From Corynespora cassiicola (Eukaryota > Ascomycota > Dothideomycetes > Pleosporales > Corynesporascaceae), in assembly GCA_022059125.1 (NCBI GenBank), contig JAEUWY010000023.1, positions 2,108,001 to 2,172,000 on the forward strand: 64,000 bases of DNA, written 5' to 3'. A model generated the notes under the pieces. That model did no database searches and had not been told where the DNA came from. It saw only the letters and a list, made by a program, of their open reading frames with translations. Every line of letters starts with the position of its first letter. Position 1 is the first letter of the stretch. A program made the position numbers and the translations under genes. Shown piece after piece: positions 1-10,456 of this stretch.

Positions 1-2965
1 TGAGCCCCTGACGGAAAATGTCGTCGATGCCGCTGTCGATGTCGTTTCTCAGATGGGCGCCGAGCCGTGAGTATATGGCCTCAACAATACGATTACATCT
101 TCTGACCAAAAAAGGTACATCGAAGCCTTGAAGGGCGATCCAGATATTATTCTCGGTGGAAGATCGTACGATCCCGCACCATTTGCGGCATTCTGCCTAT
201 CCCGAGGTATCCATGAGGGCGTTGCCTGGCATATGGGCAAAATCATGGAATGCGGTGGCATATGTGCTGTGCCTAAAGGAAGATCTATGGTAGCCACCAT
301 GAGACCCACGTCCTTTGACTTGACCCCACTCGCACCAGAAGAAAGATGTACACCACTCTCAGTTGCATCCCATACATTATACGAAAAGACGCGACCAGAT
401 CGTCTTCCCGGCCCCGGTGGTGTTTTGGACCTTACAAGTGCGCGATACGAACAAATCAAAGAGAAGACCTGCCGGGTATCTGGGGCTGAGTTTATCACAA
501 GGCCATACCAAGTCAAACTGGAGGGTGTTACGCACCTCGGATACAGAACCATATTTATTGGCGGCATCCGTGATCCTATTTTGATAGGACAGATTGACGA
601 TTTCCTGGAGAGAGTACGAGGGTATACTCGCAATCTTTTCCCAGAGCTGGATCGGACAGAAGAATGCCGGCTAATCTACCACGTCTATGGCAAGAATGGT
701 GTAATGGGGCCACTAGAGCCAGTCCAGGCTATTCCTCATGAGATTGCTGTGCTCGGCGAAGTAGTTGCACCTACACAAGAACTTTCACATACCATTGCGA
801 ATAACGCGAGAGCATCAATCTTGCACTTTGCTTATCCGGGGCAAATGGCCACAACTGGTAATTTTGCGAGTCCTCTGTCTCCACACGAGCAGGAAGCTGG
901 TGCGGTTTTCAAGTTCGCCCTCTATCATTTAGTTGACTTGGAGCCCGGAGAGGAATTGTCGCTGTTTCCGATCACATACCACGCCGTCATCTCGTCTCAC
1001 CTGCCTTTGTCCTTACCAGGCCTAAGCTCCGAGAAGCTCAAGTCTCTCAGATCTGGATCCCTTACACCGCTTTCTTACAAGAAAATTCCAGACGGTCCGG
1101 CAAATCTCAGTCAACTTGCTCGTATTATTCGGTCGAAAAATTCTGGTCCCTTCGAGTTGACGCTGGACGTCATGTTTGATAGCCGAGAACCCTACGAGCG
1201 AGTGAAGAGCGCCAATGTTCTCACAAACGACGTTATTCAGAGGCTCTATCATGTTCCAGAGGAGGACATCATAACCAACATGTATTTTGACCCCGCATTG
1301 GCATGGAAATGTACTATCCGGCGACCTTGGGCGCAAGGAAGCGTCGGAGAACGAGATACCCTTGGCACCCAACAACACGCACCCTTGTTGGACATTGAGG
1401 TTCCAGCTGCACCGAAGACATCGAACGGCATTCTGGAAACTGATAGGAAATCAAACAATATGCTTACTAACGGGGTCAGTGATGCATCTCGCGGCGTTAA
1501 TTCACATGCTGGCGACCGGATATGCTACAAATCTTCCGATATCGTACGTGAGATTTGGAACGGTATGAAACTTCCCCACGGAGCCCTGAAAGCTCTTTCA
1601 TTACCGGAAGATGACAGCGATGTACCTGCCCTTCCTTCCTCTTACAGGATTGGCCGATTGGCACAAAGTACTATTGCACTGTCCGCCCTTGCGGCGGCAC
1701 AGGTGCATGCCATCCGCAACGATTCAGCTGTACCGCGAGTCGAAGTTCCACTCAAACATGCAGTCATTGAATACAAGTCGGAGCGGCTCTATCGGCTGGC
1801 CGGAAAGCCTGCATTGAACCCATGGGGGCCAATAGGAGGACTGCACAAGACGTCGGATGGCTTTGTCCGCATCCACGATTCTTTCCCAAATCATCGAGAT
1901 GGGTCCCTTGAATTGCTAGGACTCCCATTGACAGCATCGCGCACCGATGTTACGAGGAAGACAATTCAGTGGGCAAGCATTGACTTTGAGTCAGTAAGTG
2001 TGCTGGAGGCGCGGCTTGCCAACTATGCCTTGCGGTCATATCAGCAATGGGACCAGCTGCCGCAGTCTAAAGCAATTGATGATTTTCCAATTACGTTGGA
2101 AAACATTGGACCGGGGCCCAAAGGTCTACCTTTGCACTTACAAAGTGGAAACGACAAGTGCCTTCGAGGACTGCGCGTATTGGAGATGAGCCGCGTCATC
2201 GCAGCGCCTCTGGCCGGCAAGACGCTTGCGGCTCATGGCGCGGATGTCCTTTGGGTCACTTCACCAAACCTTCCCGACTTGCCCACTATGGATCGCGACT
2301 TTAGCCGGGGCAAACGAACAATACAGCTAGACATTGACAAGCCAGACGACTTGGAGCAATTGAAAAGCCTCATATTAACGGCTGATGTTTTCATTCAAGG
2401 ATACCGGCCCGGTGCATTGTCGAAACGTGGACTCTCACCAGAACAAGTAGTGGAACTTAATCCTGGTATCATATACGCGAACATGTCAGCTTTTGGCCCA
2501 AAGGGGCCATGGAGTGGGCGGCGCGGGTTTGACTCTTTAGTTCAGACTTGCAGTGGAATGAACGTGTCGGAAGCTGAACACTACGGTGCTGGAGAGCCTG
2601 CAAGACCCACACCCTGCCAGGCTCTTGATCATGGGGGTGGCTACCTCCTTGCAACTGGTATTCTCGGTGCTTTATGTCGCCGGGCCCAGGAAGGTGGATC
2701 ATGGCGAGTCGATGTATCACTCGCTGGCTGCATGAAATTCCTTCGAAGCCTGGGACAGTACCCAGGAAAGACAGGCTTCGATAGCGTTGATTACGAATGT
2801 GCAGCAGATGTCGAGGACTTTCTAGAGGCAAGAGAGACCGGGTTTGGGCTGCTAGAAGCTATCAAACACAGCGCATCAGTAGAAGGGTGCACGCCTGGGT
2901 GGGATGTCATGCCGAGGCCATTGGGATCTGACAAAGCCCGATGGCTGGAATGGAGTTCGGATTGA
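1..2965 (+). CDS. AtuA-like (DUF1446) / DUF4387 / family III CoA-transferase fusion protein, 5' end outside window
   Basis: Exons 2-66 and 115-2965; the intron 67-114 (GTGAGT...AAG, 48 bp) restores the frame. The gene enters from the left edge, so its start is missing. Three modules follow in order. Roughly nt 2-1020 resemble the acyclic terpene utilisation AtuA family (GGRSYDPAPFAA near the start). Nt 1100-1410 match DUF4387 (IIRSKNSGPF, FDPALAWK, QQHAPLLD). Nt 1515-2965 match a CaiB/BaiF family III CoA-transferase of the shortened type (ADVLWVTSP, VFIQGYRPGALSKRG, RRGFDSLVQT, CQALDHGGGYLLA). The C-terminus ends where family members end, so it looks complete. In bacteria these are usually separate, often neighbouring genes; here they form one frame. 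Substrate unknown; an acyl-CoA catabolic role is inferred. A Zn2Cys6 regulator follows on the same strand. Confidence 0.85.
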
Positions 2966-3421
2966 CTGCCAAACGACATGATCGACATAATGTGGGTAAA
3001 GCTATCCGTACCTTTGTCAACATAATTATCTTCTTGCAATTTTTCCCTTTCTTTCAAGGCATTCTCCAAGCGCTCTCTTTAGCTTTAAGCATCATTTACG
3101 TACTAGAGGATGGGCATGAAAAAACAAAGCAATACCTATTTTTCCTTTCTACTAGCAATGACGAATAAGCATATTCCTCTCAATTTAGAAGGATGACCCG
3201 GCTTCCAATATGACTTTTCAGAACTAACCTTTTTTGTGCGTGCGGGGAAAGCTAAATGTCGAACTGGGCGTTCTGTGCGGAAAGATGCCGAAGAGTTGCC
3301 AAAGCCGAAGCCGTCGGATTTAACGCCGTGCCACCTGGATGTGACCCAAACTCTCGACATTCCAGATCTTGCCAGGATTTCAATTCCATTGTTGTTCATA
3401 GAGCCCCACCAAAATCTACTA

Positions 3422-5837
3422 ATGGAGACAGATCGGTCAGATGCGTCGCTTGAGCCGAGCCCTGCGCAGTCGAGGTTTTTGCGACGGAGAGAGACGCGAC
3501 GCTATGGCTTTGCTTGTACCAACTGCAAGTCTCGCAAGGTCAAATGCAGTGGGGAACAGCCTGTATGTCGTGCATGCCAACGTAGTGGAGCAACTTGCAC
3601 ATGGCAAACTGCATCGGCTGAAAAGCAGTTGCAGCATGCGGCAAGTCGCATACGTCAGCTTGAGCAGACTCTACAAGATGTCAGTATGCAAGGACCACCT
3701 TCGACAGTCAGCGATCAAACTCCATCAGAAACCAGTCCAAGTATTACATCTGGCCAATCGATATGGTTTCAGGTTGGCGTAGGAGATGACGGCACGGTGA
3801 CATACAATGGGCCGACAAGTCGGTTTCACGCTGGTCCATTAGAGAACAGCACCGACGATGTAGCTCAAGCCAACCAAGGACAAAGAGGAGCAGATATGGA
3901 TGCTATCAATGCCCAATATGATTTGTTGGGAACTGTTTGGGCTCCTTTGATTCATTCGAAGACTGATTACGAAAGACTTGGACTCGACAAAAACATGTGC
4001 ATGACTTTACTCGACATCTATTGGACATGGCTCCAGCCATTACACAACTGCGTGTATCGCCCGAGTAAGCAAGAATAGCAAGCTTCTCATTGCCTTGAAA
4101 TGGAGCTAATCCGACCTCAGGCTTTTTGATGGACATGGCCTTTGGCGGTCGTTATTACTCTGACTTTTTACTCCTGTGCATCTTATCATTATCGGCAAGG
4201 CATCTTTCCGAAAATGATAAATTAGCAAGCGGCATCAAAGACGGGGGAACCTTTCTCTCTCAAGCGAAAGAATTGCTTCTTGAAGAGATGGCTGCATCGA
4301 AGCCTCGCATTCCTACAATACAAGGTCTCCTCATCATCGGTGGTAGGCAATGCGCCATGGGCAAAAGCTCGGAGGGTTGGCTTTACACTGGTATGGTACG
4401 TGTTAACACGGAGACACAATTTTACACAGAATTAACTATTTTAATCAAGGCATTGAGAATGCTGGTAGACATTGGTCTTCACCTTCATATAGACGATACA
4501 AAACTCATCAAATTAGAGGGTCTCACTCCTATAGAGATCGAGACAAGAAAGCGGCTCTATAATTCGGCCTATATATGGGATAAGACCATAAGCCTTGCCC
4601 TTGGCCGTCCGCCTTCTTTGACTAGACATCCGTATCCCGCGGAAGACATTCGTACGTTGCTATGATTCAAAATGATGGCTTCACGGGATAATGAATGAGA
4701 TCATAGTGGACCACAATGACGATTCACGAGAATGGAAGCCAATGTATGCTCCAGAGATTGGGGAGACATACACACCAGTGCCATCACACAATACCAGTAA
4801 TTTTTGCGCTCATAGTGAGCTCCACAAGGTATGGAATGCAGCGCATGAAATTCCACGAGCCAACAAAAAATCAGATCACGACTGAAATGATGCTACTTTT
4901 CTCCAATGCATCGACTGTACCGAGATTCACCACAGAGATCAAGGGACTGGATGCCAAATTTACGACTTGGTATACTGAACTCCCTCTTCAATTGAGAATC
5001 GACGATTTGTCACATGTTTTGCAAAGCCCTCCACCTCATATCGTTTCGTTAAAGTACGTCATGCCGTCTCCTAGCTAAGAAACATTCTAACTTACTACAA
5101 GCCTTTTGTACCACGCTTTATGCATCCTACTTTATCGCCCCAGCTTGGGGTCCCAGGATGACACATTCCGATCGCTAGGCACCGAAATTTGTATATCGCA
5201 TTCGAAGCGCATACATGAAATCTTCTCTCTTTACGAACGAACCTTTCCCTATAGGCTTATGACCTACCAAGTAAGCTACTGCATCTTCACAGCCGCCACT
5301 GTAGAAGCCTTCGTCATCAAGAATCCCGATCCGCATAAAGCAACGGAAGCGGCAAAAAGGCTCGGAGACGCTATGAGGGTACTCCATCACGAAACAAAGC
5401 ATACGCCTGGAATATCACAGAGCCTGGACACGATCCGTCGTCGATTGGCGAATTGGAAGCCAGTTTCTCGACCGATCGAGTATGAACATCGGAGGCCGCC
5501 TCCGAGTCGATTGGAATCAAGTGTCTCGGGAAGGTCGGCAAACTCACGGAACCAAAACTTTCATGATGCTGCAAACAGAGATACACCGGCAAGCAGAGAG
5601 GATCCATTATCCCAAGAACGGGAGCTTGGAAATTCGGCGTCCTCTGAAGCCCATAATGCTGTTTGTGATGATGGATTTGCTTCCATTACTGGGAACTCTA
5701 GTTTTGCCAGCATTGACACTGGAGCCGGCTTTCATCCCGATGCTTTCCCCTGGAGTCTGACTGATTTGTTGAACGTAGATAATGGGTTTGGGCCTTTTTG
5801 GGGGCAGGTGCAGCCGTGGAATGAGCTGACTGAATAA
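3422..5837 (+). CDS. Zn2Cys6 fungal transcription factor with fungal-specific TF domain
   Basis: Exons 3422-4064, 4121-4395, 4450-4651, 4707-5053 and 5102-5837; introns are 48-56 bp with GT-AG ends. I chose the ATG at 3422 because the upstream part of the frame has no ATG. A binuclear zinc cluster lies at residues 32-59 (CTNCKSRKVKC followed by CRAC and a last Cys), then a short coiled coil. The middle domain has the family hallmarks (PLHNCVYRPSF, GWLYTGMA, DIGLHLH, RLYNSAYIWDK, SLALGRPPSL). The last exon holds the YHALCILLYRP helix. Within exon 4 the frame changes between about 4830 and 4880: the reading up to SELHK and the reading from TTEMMLL are not in register, and I could not place an intron there. 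This is either a frameshift or an unrecognised splice. It probably regulates its neighbours, such as the upstream fusion gene; this is inferred from position. Confidence 0.85.
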
Positions 5838-6432
5838 GGACATGTGCACATATACAACCCGCTGTTCGTAATTATCTCGGTATCTTACCGAGTCATTGCC
5901 ACATCGCTGTATTGCATACGGCCTTTTGTTCACGATTGTCTGTAGAAGTACTGCATGGATGTACCAAGGGATGCAGCCCTGGAAAGTCCGAGATTCAACA
6001 ACTATTAATTTCATACTAGCTTTAACCTCAACAAATGTCACGGCGCGTGGGAAGATGCCGGCGGATCCGGATGGGGCGTGAACTGCCCACGAGGGAAGAG
6101 GCAAGCTACACATACCTTGGGTCACAACTCACCTTATCAATAGGAATCAAAACTGTCTAAAATGACGCACTTCAATAATTCAAATGGCTCGAAGAGTTAT
6201 TTTGATAACATTTAAACTGTTTCCGCGCCATGACGTCGAATCACTCCACGACGTTATTCTGGTCTCGTGAAGTCGCGACGCGATCGCGACTAAGTTCGCA
6301 CGTGCCAAAGAGGGATGGAATCTAGCAAGGAGGAGTATTCAAGTTTCCCCGCAGCATGCCTCCTCACAACCATTTTCATTAAAACCCCCATAATACTTGA
6401 TCATTGCATTCTCCAAAATAACGGCCTTCAAG
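5838..6432. other. Intergenic, no gene seen
   Basis: Between the transcription factor 3' end and the small gene starting at 6433. A CRE-like TGACGTCG near 6231 sits in a short inverted repeat (ACGTCG, 10-nt spacer, CGACGT). I see no coding signal. Confidence 0.5.
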
Positions 6433-6972
6433 ATGGTCTTTCCGATTCCTCCGAGTGCCATGCAGCGCCTTCCCGAGATTCGCAATTCCAACCACGAGCT
6501 TGTCGCGGCTCTGGAAGCTCACCCCAAATTTGCCGAGCAGCGCAATGCCCGCCAGGGTAAAGTGTATTTCATGTGGGATTTCGCTACGAAGACGGAGGTA
6601 TCTTGATCTCATTCATTAGAGTATTGATTGTCGATTCGATGCTAAGTCGCTACTGCAGTCCATGTTGGAGTCCGTTACGGGTAACCAGCCCTCTCCGGAT
6701 ACCGCTGCCATGTCCGAGCAGCAGAAGAATTCTTTCAAGAGAGATGCCATTGGACGCTGCATAGTATGCAATCTCGATAAATCTTGTGGGTAGTGTAGCC
6801 ATGACTAACGGGTGGGTAGTTGATCTCGACGCTTGTCACAGATACGAGTGGAAAGTCGTCCGTTATGTTCAATGAGCGACCAGGCCAAGTCGTAGACTTG
6901 GGTGATCGAGTCAAGAGCGCGGCAGACGCGATACCAGACGTCATCATTGGGGATATAGGAAACTCCATGTAG
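6433..6972 (+). CDS. Small hypothetical protein, three exons, 140 aa
   Basis: Exons 6433-6597, 6659-6763 and 6820-6972; introns 6598-6658 (GTATCT...GCAG, 61 bp) and 6764-6819 (GTATGC...GTAG, 56 bp) are both phase 0 and give one open frame of 140 codons ending in TAG. The product starts MVFPIPPSAMQRLPEIR and is hydrophilic apart from a short stretch CILISTLVTD. There is no signal peptide, membrane segment or domain that I recognise. Support comes from the clean splice structure and coding-like composition rather than homology. No function is proposed. Confidence 0.6.
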
Positions 6973-7560
6973 GCTCCATAATGCCGATGAACTCCGTTTA
7001 CGTTGGTATGTCCGGGAGTGCAACCACGAAGCTGGTTGTATACTCATGCCATATGAGGGTGTTCGAAAAGTGCAGCTGCGTTCTTGGGCGGATTTGACCA
7101 GCCAGTTCATTCCTCTACATGTGTATTGTCCTTTACGCCCTAACTGCACAACAGAAGGGCCAGAGCATACGTAAGAAAACGAACCGACGGCCTTGACATG
7201 TCAAAGAAAGGCGAGTGCCAAGGCTGTCAGTACAGTTTCCACACATGCTCCCTCCCCATTCTGTGTAGTTAGGATATGGGAAGCCCTTGTGTTTCTTGGA
7301 ATTGCGTTGTTTAGTTGTAGCTTGTTTTCTCCTTCGACAGGAGTGCAGTAAAACCCGGATCGTGCATTGCGCCGCAGATATTGTAGAATGTCACGTTACT
7401 TCCCGAGAGCTGCCATTCTCTTCATCTGTCCGTGAACGCGAGAGATCCTGTCTGTCTTTTATTGAACAGATGCAATGGAATGCTCTCCGAAGGCTAATCG
7501 ATGCAGTAATGAGGAGCTACAAGCCGCCATCTCAGCATCCGAAATGTGAAGTGTTGGTTT
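6973..7560. other. Intergenic between convergent genes
   Basis: This is the 3' flank of both neighbours. The open frames here are short and do not look coding. Nothing else seen. Confidence 0.5.
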
Positions 7561-8529
7561 TCAATTCTTGTCTTCCTTTGCTGGTTCATCCTTTGGTGCA
7601 TTTGACGTGTCTTCGTCTTTGTGCTTCTCCGTGTTCTGCTTTGAATGACTGACGGCTTCCTTGGATTTCAGCTCCTCATCGACCTTGTCGATTCCTTTCA
7701 AAATGAAAGCAATGGTGGCGTCGCGCGCCTTGTCCACGCGTTTCAATGCCTCCATCGACATGTTGCTGTAGTCAGGAGGCCCTTTTTGCGGAGTCGGCGG
7801 CGCCTTCTCGGTATCGTTCAGCTCCGCAGTCTTTTCAGCAAGCAACCCTCTCAGCACGAAGATGTTCAAATCTCTTTCTCGTAGATTTTCTTCCAGCTCT
7901 TTTCGTGACTTTTTTTCCTCGAGCCTTTGTTTCTTGACAGCCTGTTCTCTCTTGGCTTCCTCGTCGGCAGCCTTCCATTTCCAGATTGCTTCCTTGGCGC
8001 AGTTCTCAATGTGCGTAAACCGGATGGGCCCGATGTTCTGTCCGCCATACCATCGTGCCACAACCACCACGCCTTCGGCACTCGTGTCATTGAGCACATT
8101 CCGCAGACGCGAACCAGCCCATTTTTCTCCGTCATCATCGTGGCCGAGGTCATAGATGACTTTTTTACTTGGCATCAAAGACTGCTGGCGCGATCGCTTT
8201 CTCCATGCGGCCATGCGATGGGTCGCCGTGCTAAACTCGGGCAAACCTTGCAATGCCTTCACGGATAGCGTGGAGGAAAACGCGGCAACGAAGACGGACT
8301 TTTGGTCTTCGACTGAAGAGGAGCGAAGTATATCTAAAGGAGGTGCGGGCGAGCTGGAACGCTCCCTCTTCAGCGCCATGTCTGTAGGACGTGCAGGGCT
8401 GGCCCAGCGAAGGTTGATGGGAGTGAGGAGGTTGGGTGACTGGAGTGCCGAAAATGGCAGGCCGAAGCGAGGCGTCATACGCGCTAGCGTCTGGGGGGGA
8501 TATCTAGCGACGCGACGCGTCTTCCCCAT
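7561..8529 (-). CDS. IMPACT/UPF0029 (YIH1-like) family protein
   Basis: Single exon, 322 aa. Residues about 70-190 carry the IMPACT-N (UPF0029) signature: SVFVAAFSST, a THRMAAWR segment, DDDGEKWAGSRLRNVL, and the diagnostic VVVVARWYGGQNIGPIRF. In yeast and mammals YIH1/IMPACT competes with GCN2 for GCN1 and dampens the amino-acid starvation response, but those proteins also carry an N-terminal RWD domain, which I do not see here. The C-terminal ~130 residues are Lys/Glu-rich and probably coiled coil. Later in-frame ATGs at 8478 and 8379 are possible alternative starts; the first 50 residues look less conserved. It is transcribed towards the small 140-aa gene. Confidence 0.85.
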   Translation of the reverse strand: MGKTRRVARYPPQTLARMTPRFGLPFSALQSPNLLTPINLRWASPARPTDMALKRERSSSPAPPLDILRSSSVEDQKSVFVAAFSSTLSVKALQGLPEFSTATHRMAAWRKRSRQQSLMPSKKVIYDLGHDDDGEKWAGSRLRNVLNDTSAEGVVVVARWYGGQNIGPIRFTHIENCAKEAIWKWKAADEEAKREQAVKKQRLEEKKSRKELEENLRERDLNIFVLRGLLAEKTAELNDTEKAPPTPQKGPPDYSNMSMEALKRVDKARDATIAFILKGIDKVDEELKSKEAVSHSKQNTEKHKDEDTSNAPKDEPAKEDKN

Positions 8530-9378
8530 CTCAACAAGTCTATCTGTATATCATCGTCACGAATGCCACAGTACCGTTGTTTCTTCACTGACGGGCCTGA
8601 AACATCTTGGGAAACCAGGCTTCATCTTCTCCAACCACCAGTAATCATCAGGAATGGTCTGGTAATTGGTTACAGCTACTATACTTGATGCTAGCATACC
8701 CTAATAGTGAGCACACATGCCCGTGATATGTGCCCAATATTGGTATCGATCATTTCTGAAGATATTGTTGGACCTTCGCCACCCAGCCATCATGAGGGTG
8801 AGCGTATGCCCCGGTGCAGTCAGCTGAACCTCTCACCCAAAGCTATTCTTCTACGGGCAGAGGGGCTTTTTCCCATTCAGCATCACTCACTTGCTGATAT
8901 AATCAAAAAAATGTTTCAAGAAAATAGCTGGTAGCCGTCTACTCCTTGCAATATTTGCTGCACTTTTGAAAGCTAGTTGGTTTTATTGGTTGGGTGGTTC
9001 CTTCATTTCTCCCATATACGTTGCTTGCTTCGAGGCTAAAGCATTCACGCTGTAACGTGGCATCTTCCTCTCAGCATACGCCGCATTGATCATAACCCCT
9101 GCCTCTGTGAACAAGCAGCCTCGTTTTCTCCACTAACAGCTTTACCTTCCCAAGGCGAAGTCTTGTGTCCTACGCCTGCCTCTCGACCACGGGACTAGCA
9201 AATCTGCTTTTTTTTTTCTCTCACCTGAAGTAGGCGCCAGGCTGAAGAGGTAAGCCGTTTGCCTCGAAAGGCGCTCCTTTCAAACCCTTTATAGTCACCG
9301 CGCATGCTCACATCCTCTACGGCAGCATTGATAACCTTCTGCGTCAACTGAATAAGCAACACGCCCTTGAGTGACACC
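8530..9378. other. Divergent intergenic region
   Basis: Shared upstream region of the IMPACT-like gene (minus) and the 319-aa gene (plus). Short open frames are present but unconvincing. A T-rich tract at about 9209-9220 precedes the plus-strand gene. Confidence 0.5.
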
Positions 9379-10456
9379 ATGGCCAATAGATTTGAAACCC
9401 TCAAGCCGGACACGAAGGATCTGGTCAATTGCCTCATTCCTGCGGCAGCGGCTGGCTTCAAGGTCGCTGATGCTTTGGAGATCATCCCCGCAGACATCCG
9501 CATGCGCCGCTGGGACTGTGACCGTCGCGACCACATCAAGGATCAAACCGAGGACGAAGTGCGCAACTGGGGCGTTCAGTTCCTCAAAGACTTGGTCGCC
9601 ATCTCGCGCCTCAAGTCTGGCAAGCTCGAGGAATTCCAAGCCGACCTGAGGGCAGAGGTTGCCAAGCATGAACCAAAGCACCCTTGGGTTCGTCTTGCCG
9701 ACATCAAGGAGCTCAAGGACAAGTACACGAACCCCAACCGCCCCGTGCCTGCCAGCTCAAGCGGGGAGTACTCTGAGGATGGATTTTCTTCTTCTTCGTC
9801 CTCACTGGAGGAGCTCGTGGAGCAAGAGTTGCCCAAGGGAAAGCGCCGCCGCCCCCGTGACCACGAGTTCTACAAGGCACGCTCTCAGCCGAAGGCCAAG
9901 TTAAGCAAGAATAAGAAGCACAAAGGCAAGTACTGCGAAGGATTCGTATAGAAGTTTATCTTAGTCTTTTCCAGATGTGAAGCGTCTTCGCCGTTCATCT
10001 AGTGGTGGCTACGAGAGGCCCGAGAAGCGTCCCAAGATCTATCCGACCTTCTATCCTTCAGCCGATGACCGATTCACCGCCCACCATAACAGCATGTCTG
10101 TATCTGACCGCTTTGGCACACCTGATTCTGCAGCACTGTAAGAGCATCCTAGCCCGCCATTCAGGGGGTCAGGGTCATCATTAGGCCTTCCTAACATAAA
10201 CACCAGTGCTTCTCGCAGCATGTCGCGTGTCATTGAGAATACCAACGGCTCTAATCTCGAGCTCTTGAGGATGCAAGCGGAGCTGGATGTCGCCGAGGCT
10301 GAAGTTAACGCCGCTCGTCTTCGCTTGAGCTTCATCGAGGCTAAACAGGCCAAGGAGGCTCAGCAAGACCGCGATGCCCGTGACAAGTCTTCTTCCATCC
10401 TTGGTGAGAGTTTCAATGGCGTTGATTCCAAACAGGATATCGATATCTATGATTAA
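9379..10456 (+). CDS. Hypothetical protein, 319 aa, with a GC-AG intron
   Basis: Exons 9379-9925, 9975-10137 and 10207-10456. Intron 1 (9926-9974, 49 bp) begins GCAAGT and ends CCAG; without it the frame stops at 9951, while removing it restores one continuous frame. Intron 2 (10138-10206) is GTAAGA...CCAG. The product has an N-terminal alpha-helical region with WDCDRRDHIKD and WGVQFLKDLV, a Ser-rich stretch, a Lys/Arg-rich segment resembling a nuclear localisation signal (PKGKRRRPRDHEF), and a C-terminal coiled coil (LELLRMQAELDVAEAEVNAARLRL is part of it). I do not recognise the family. Nuclear location is a guess from the basic segment. Confidence 0.7.
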
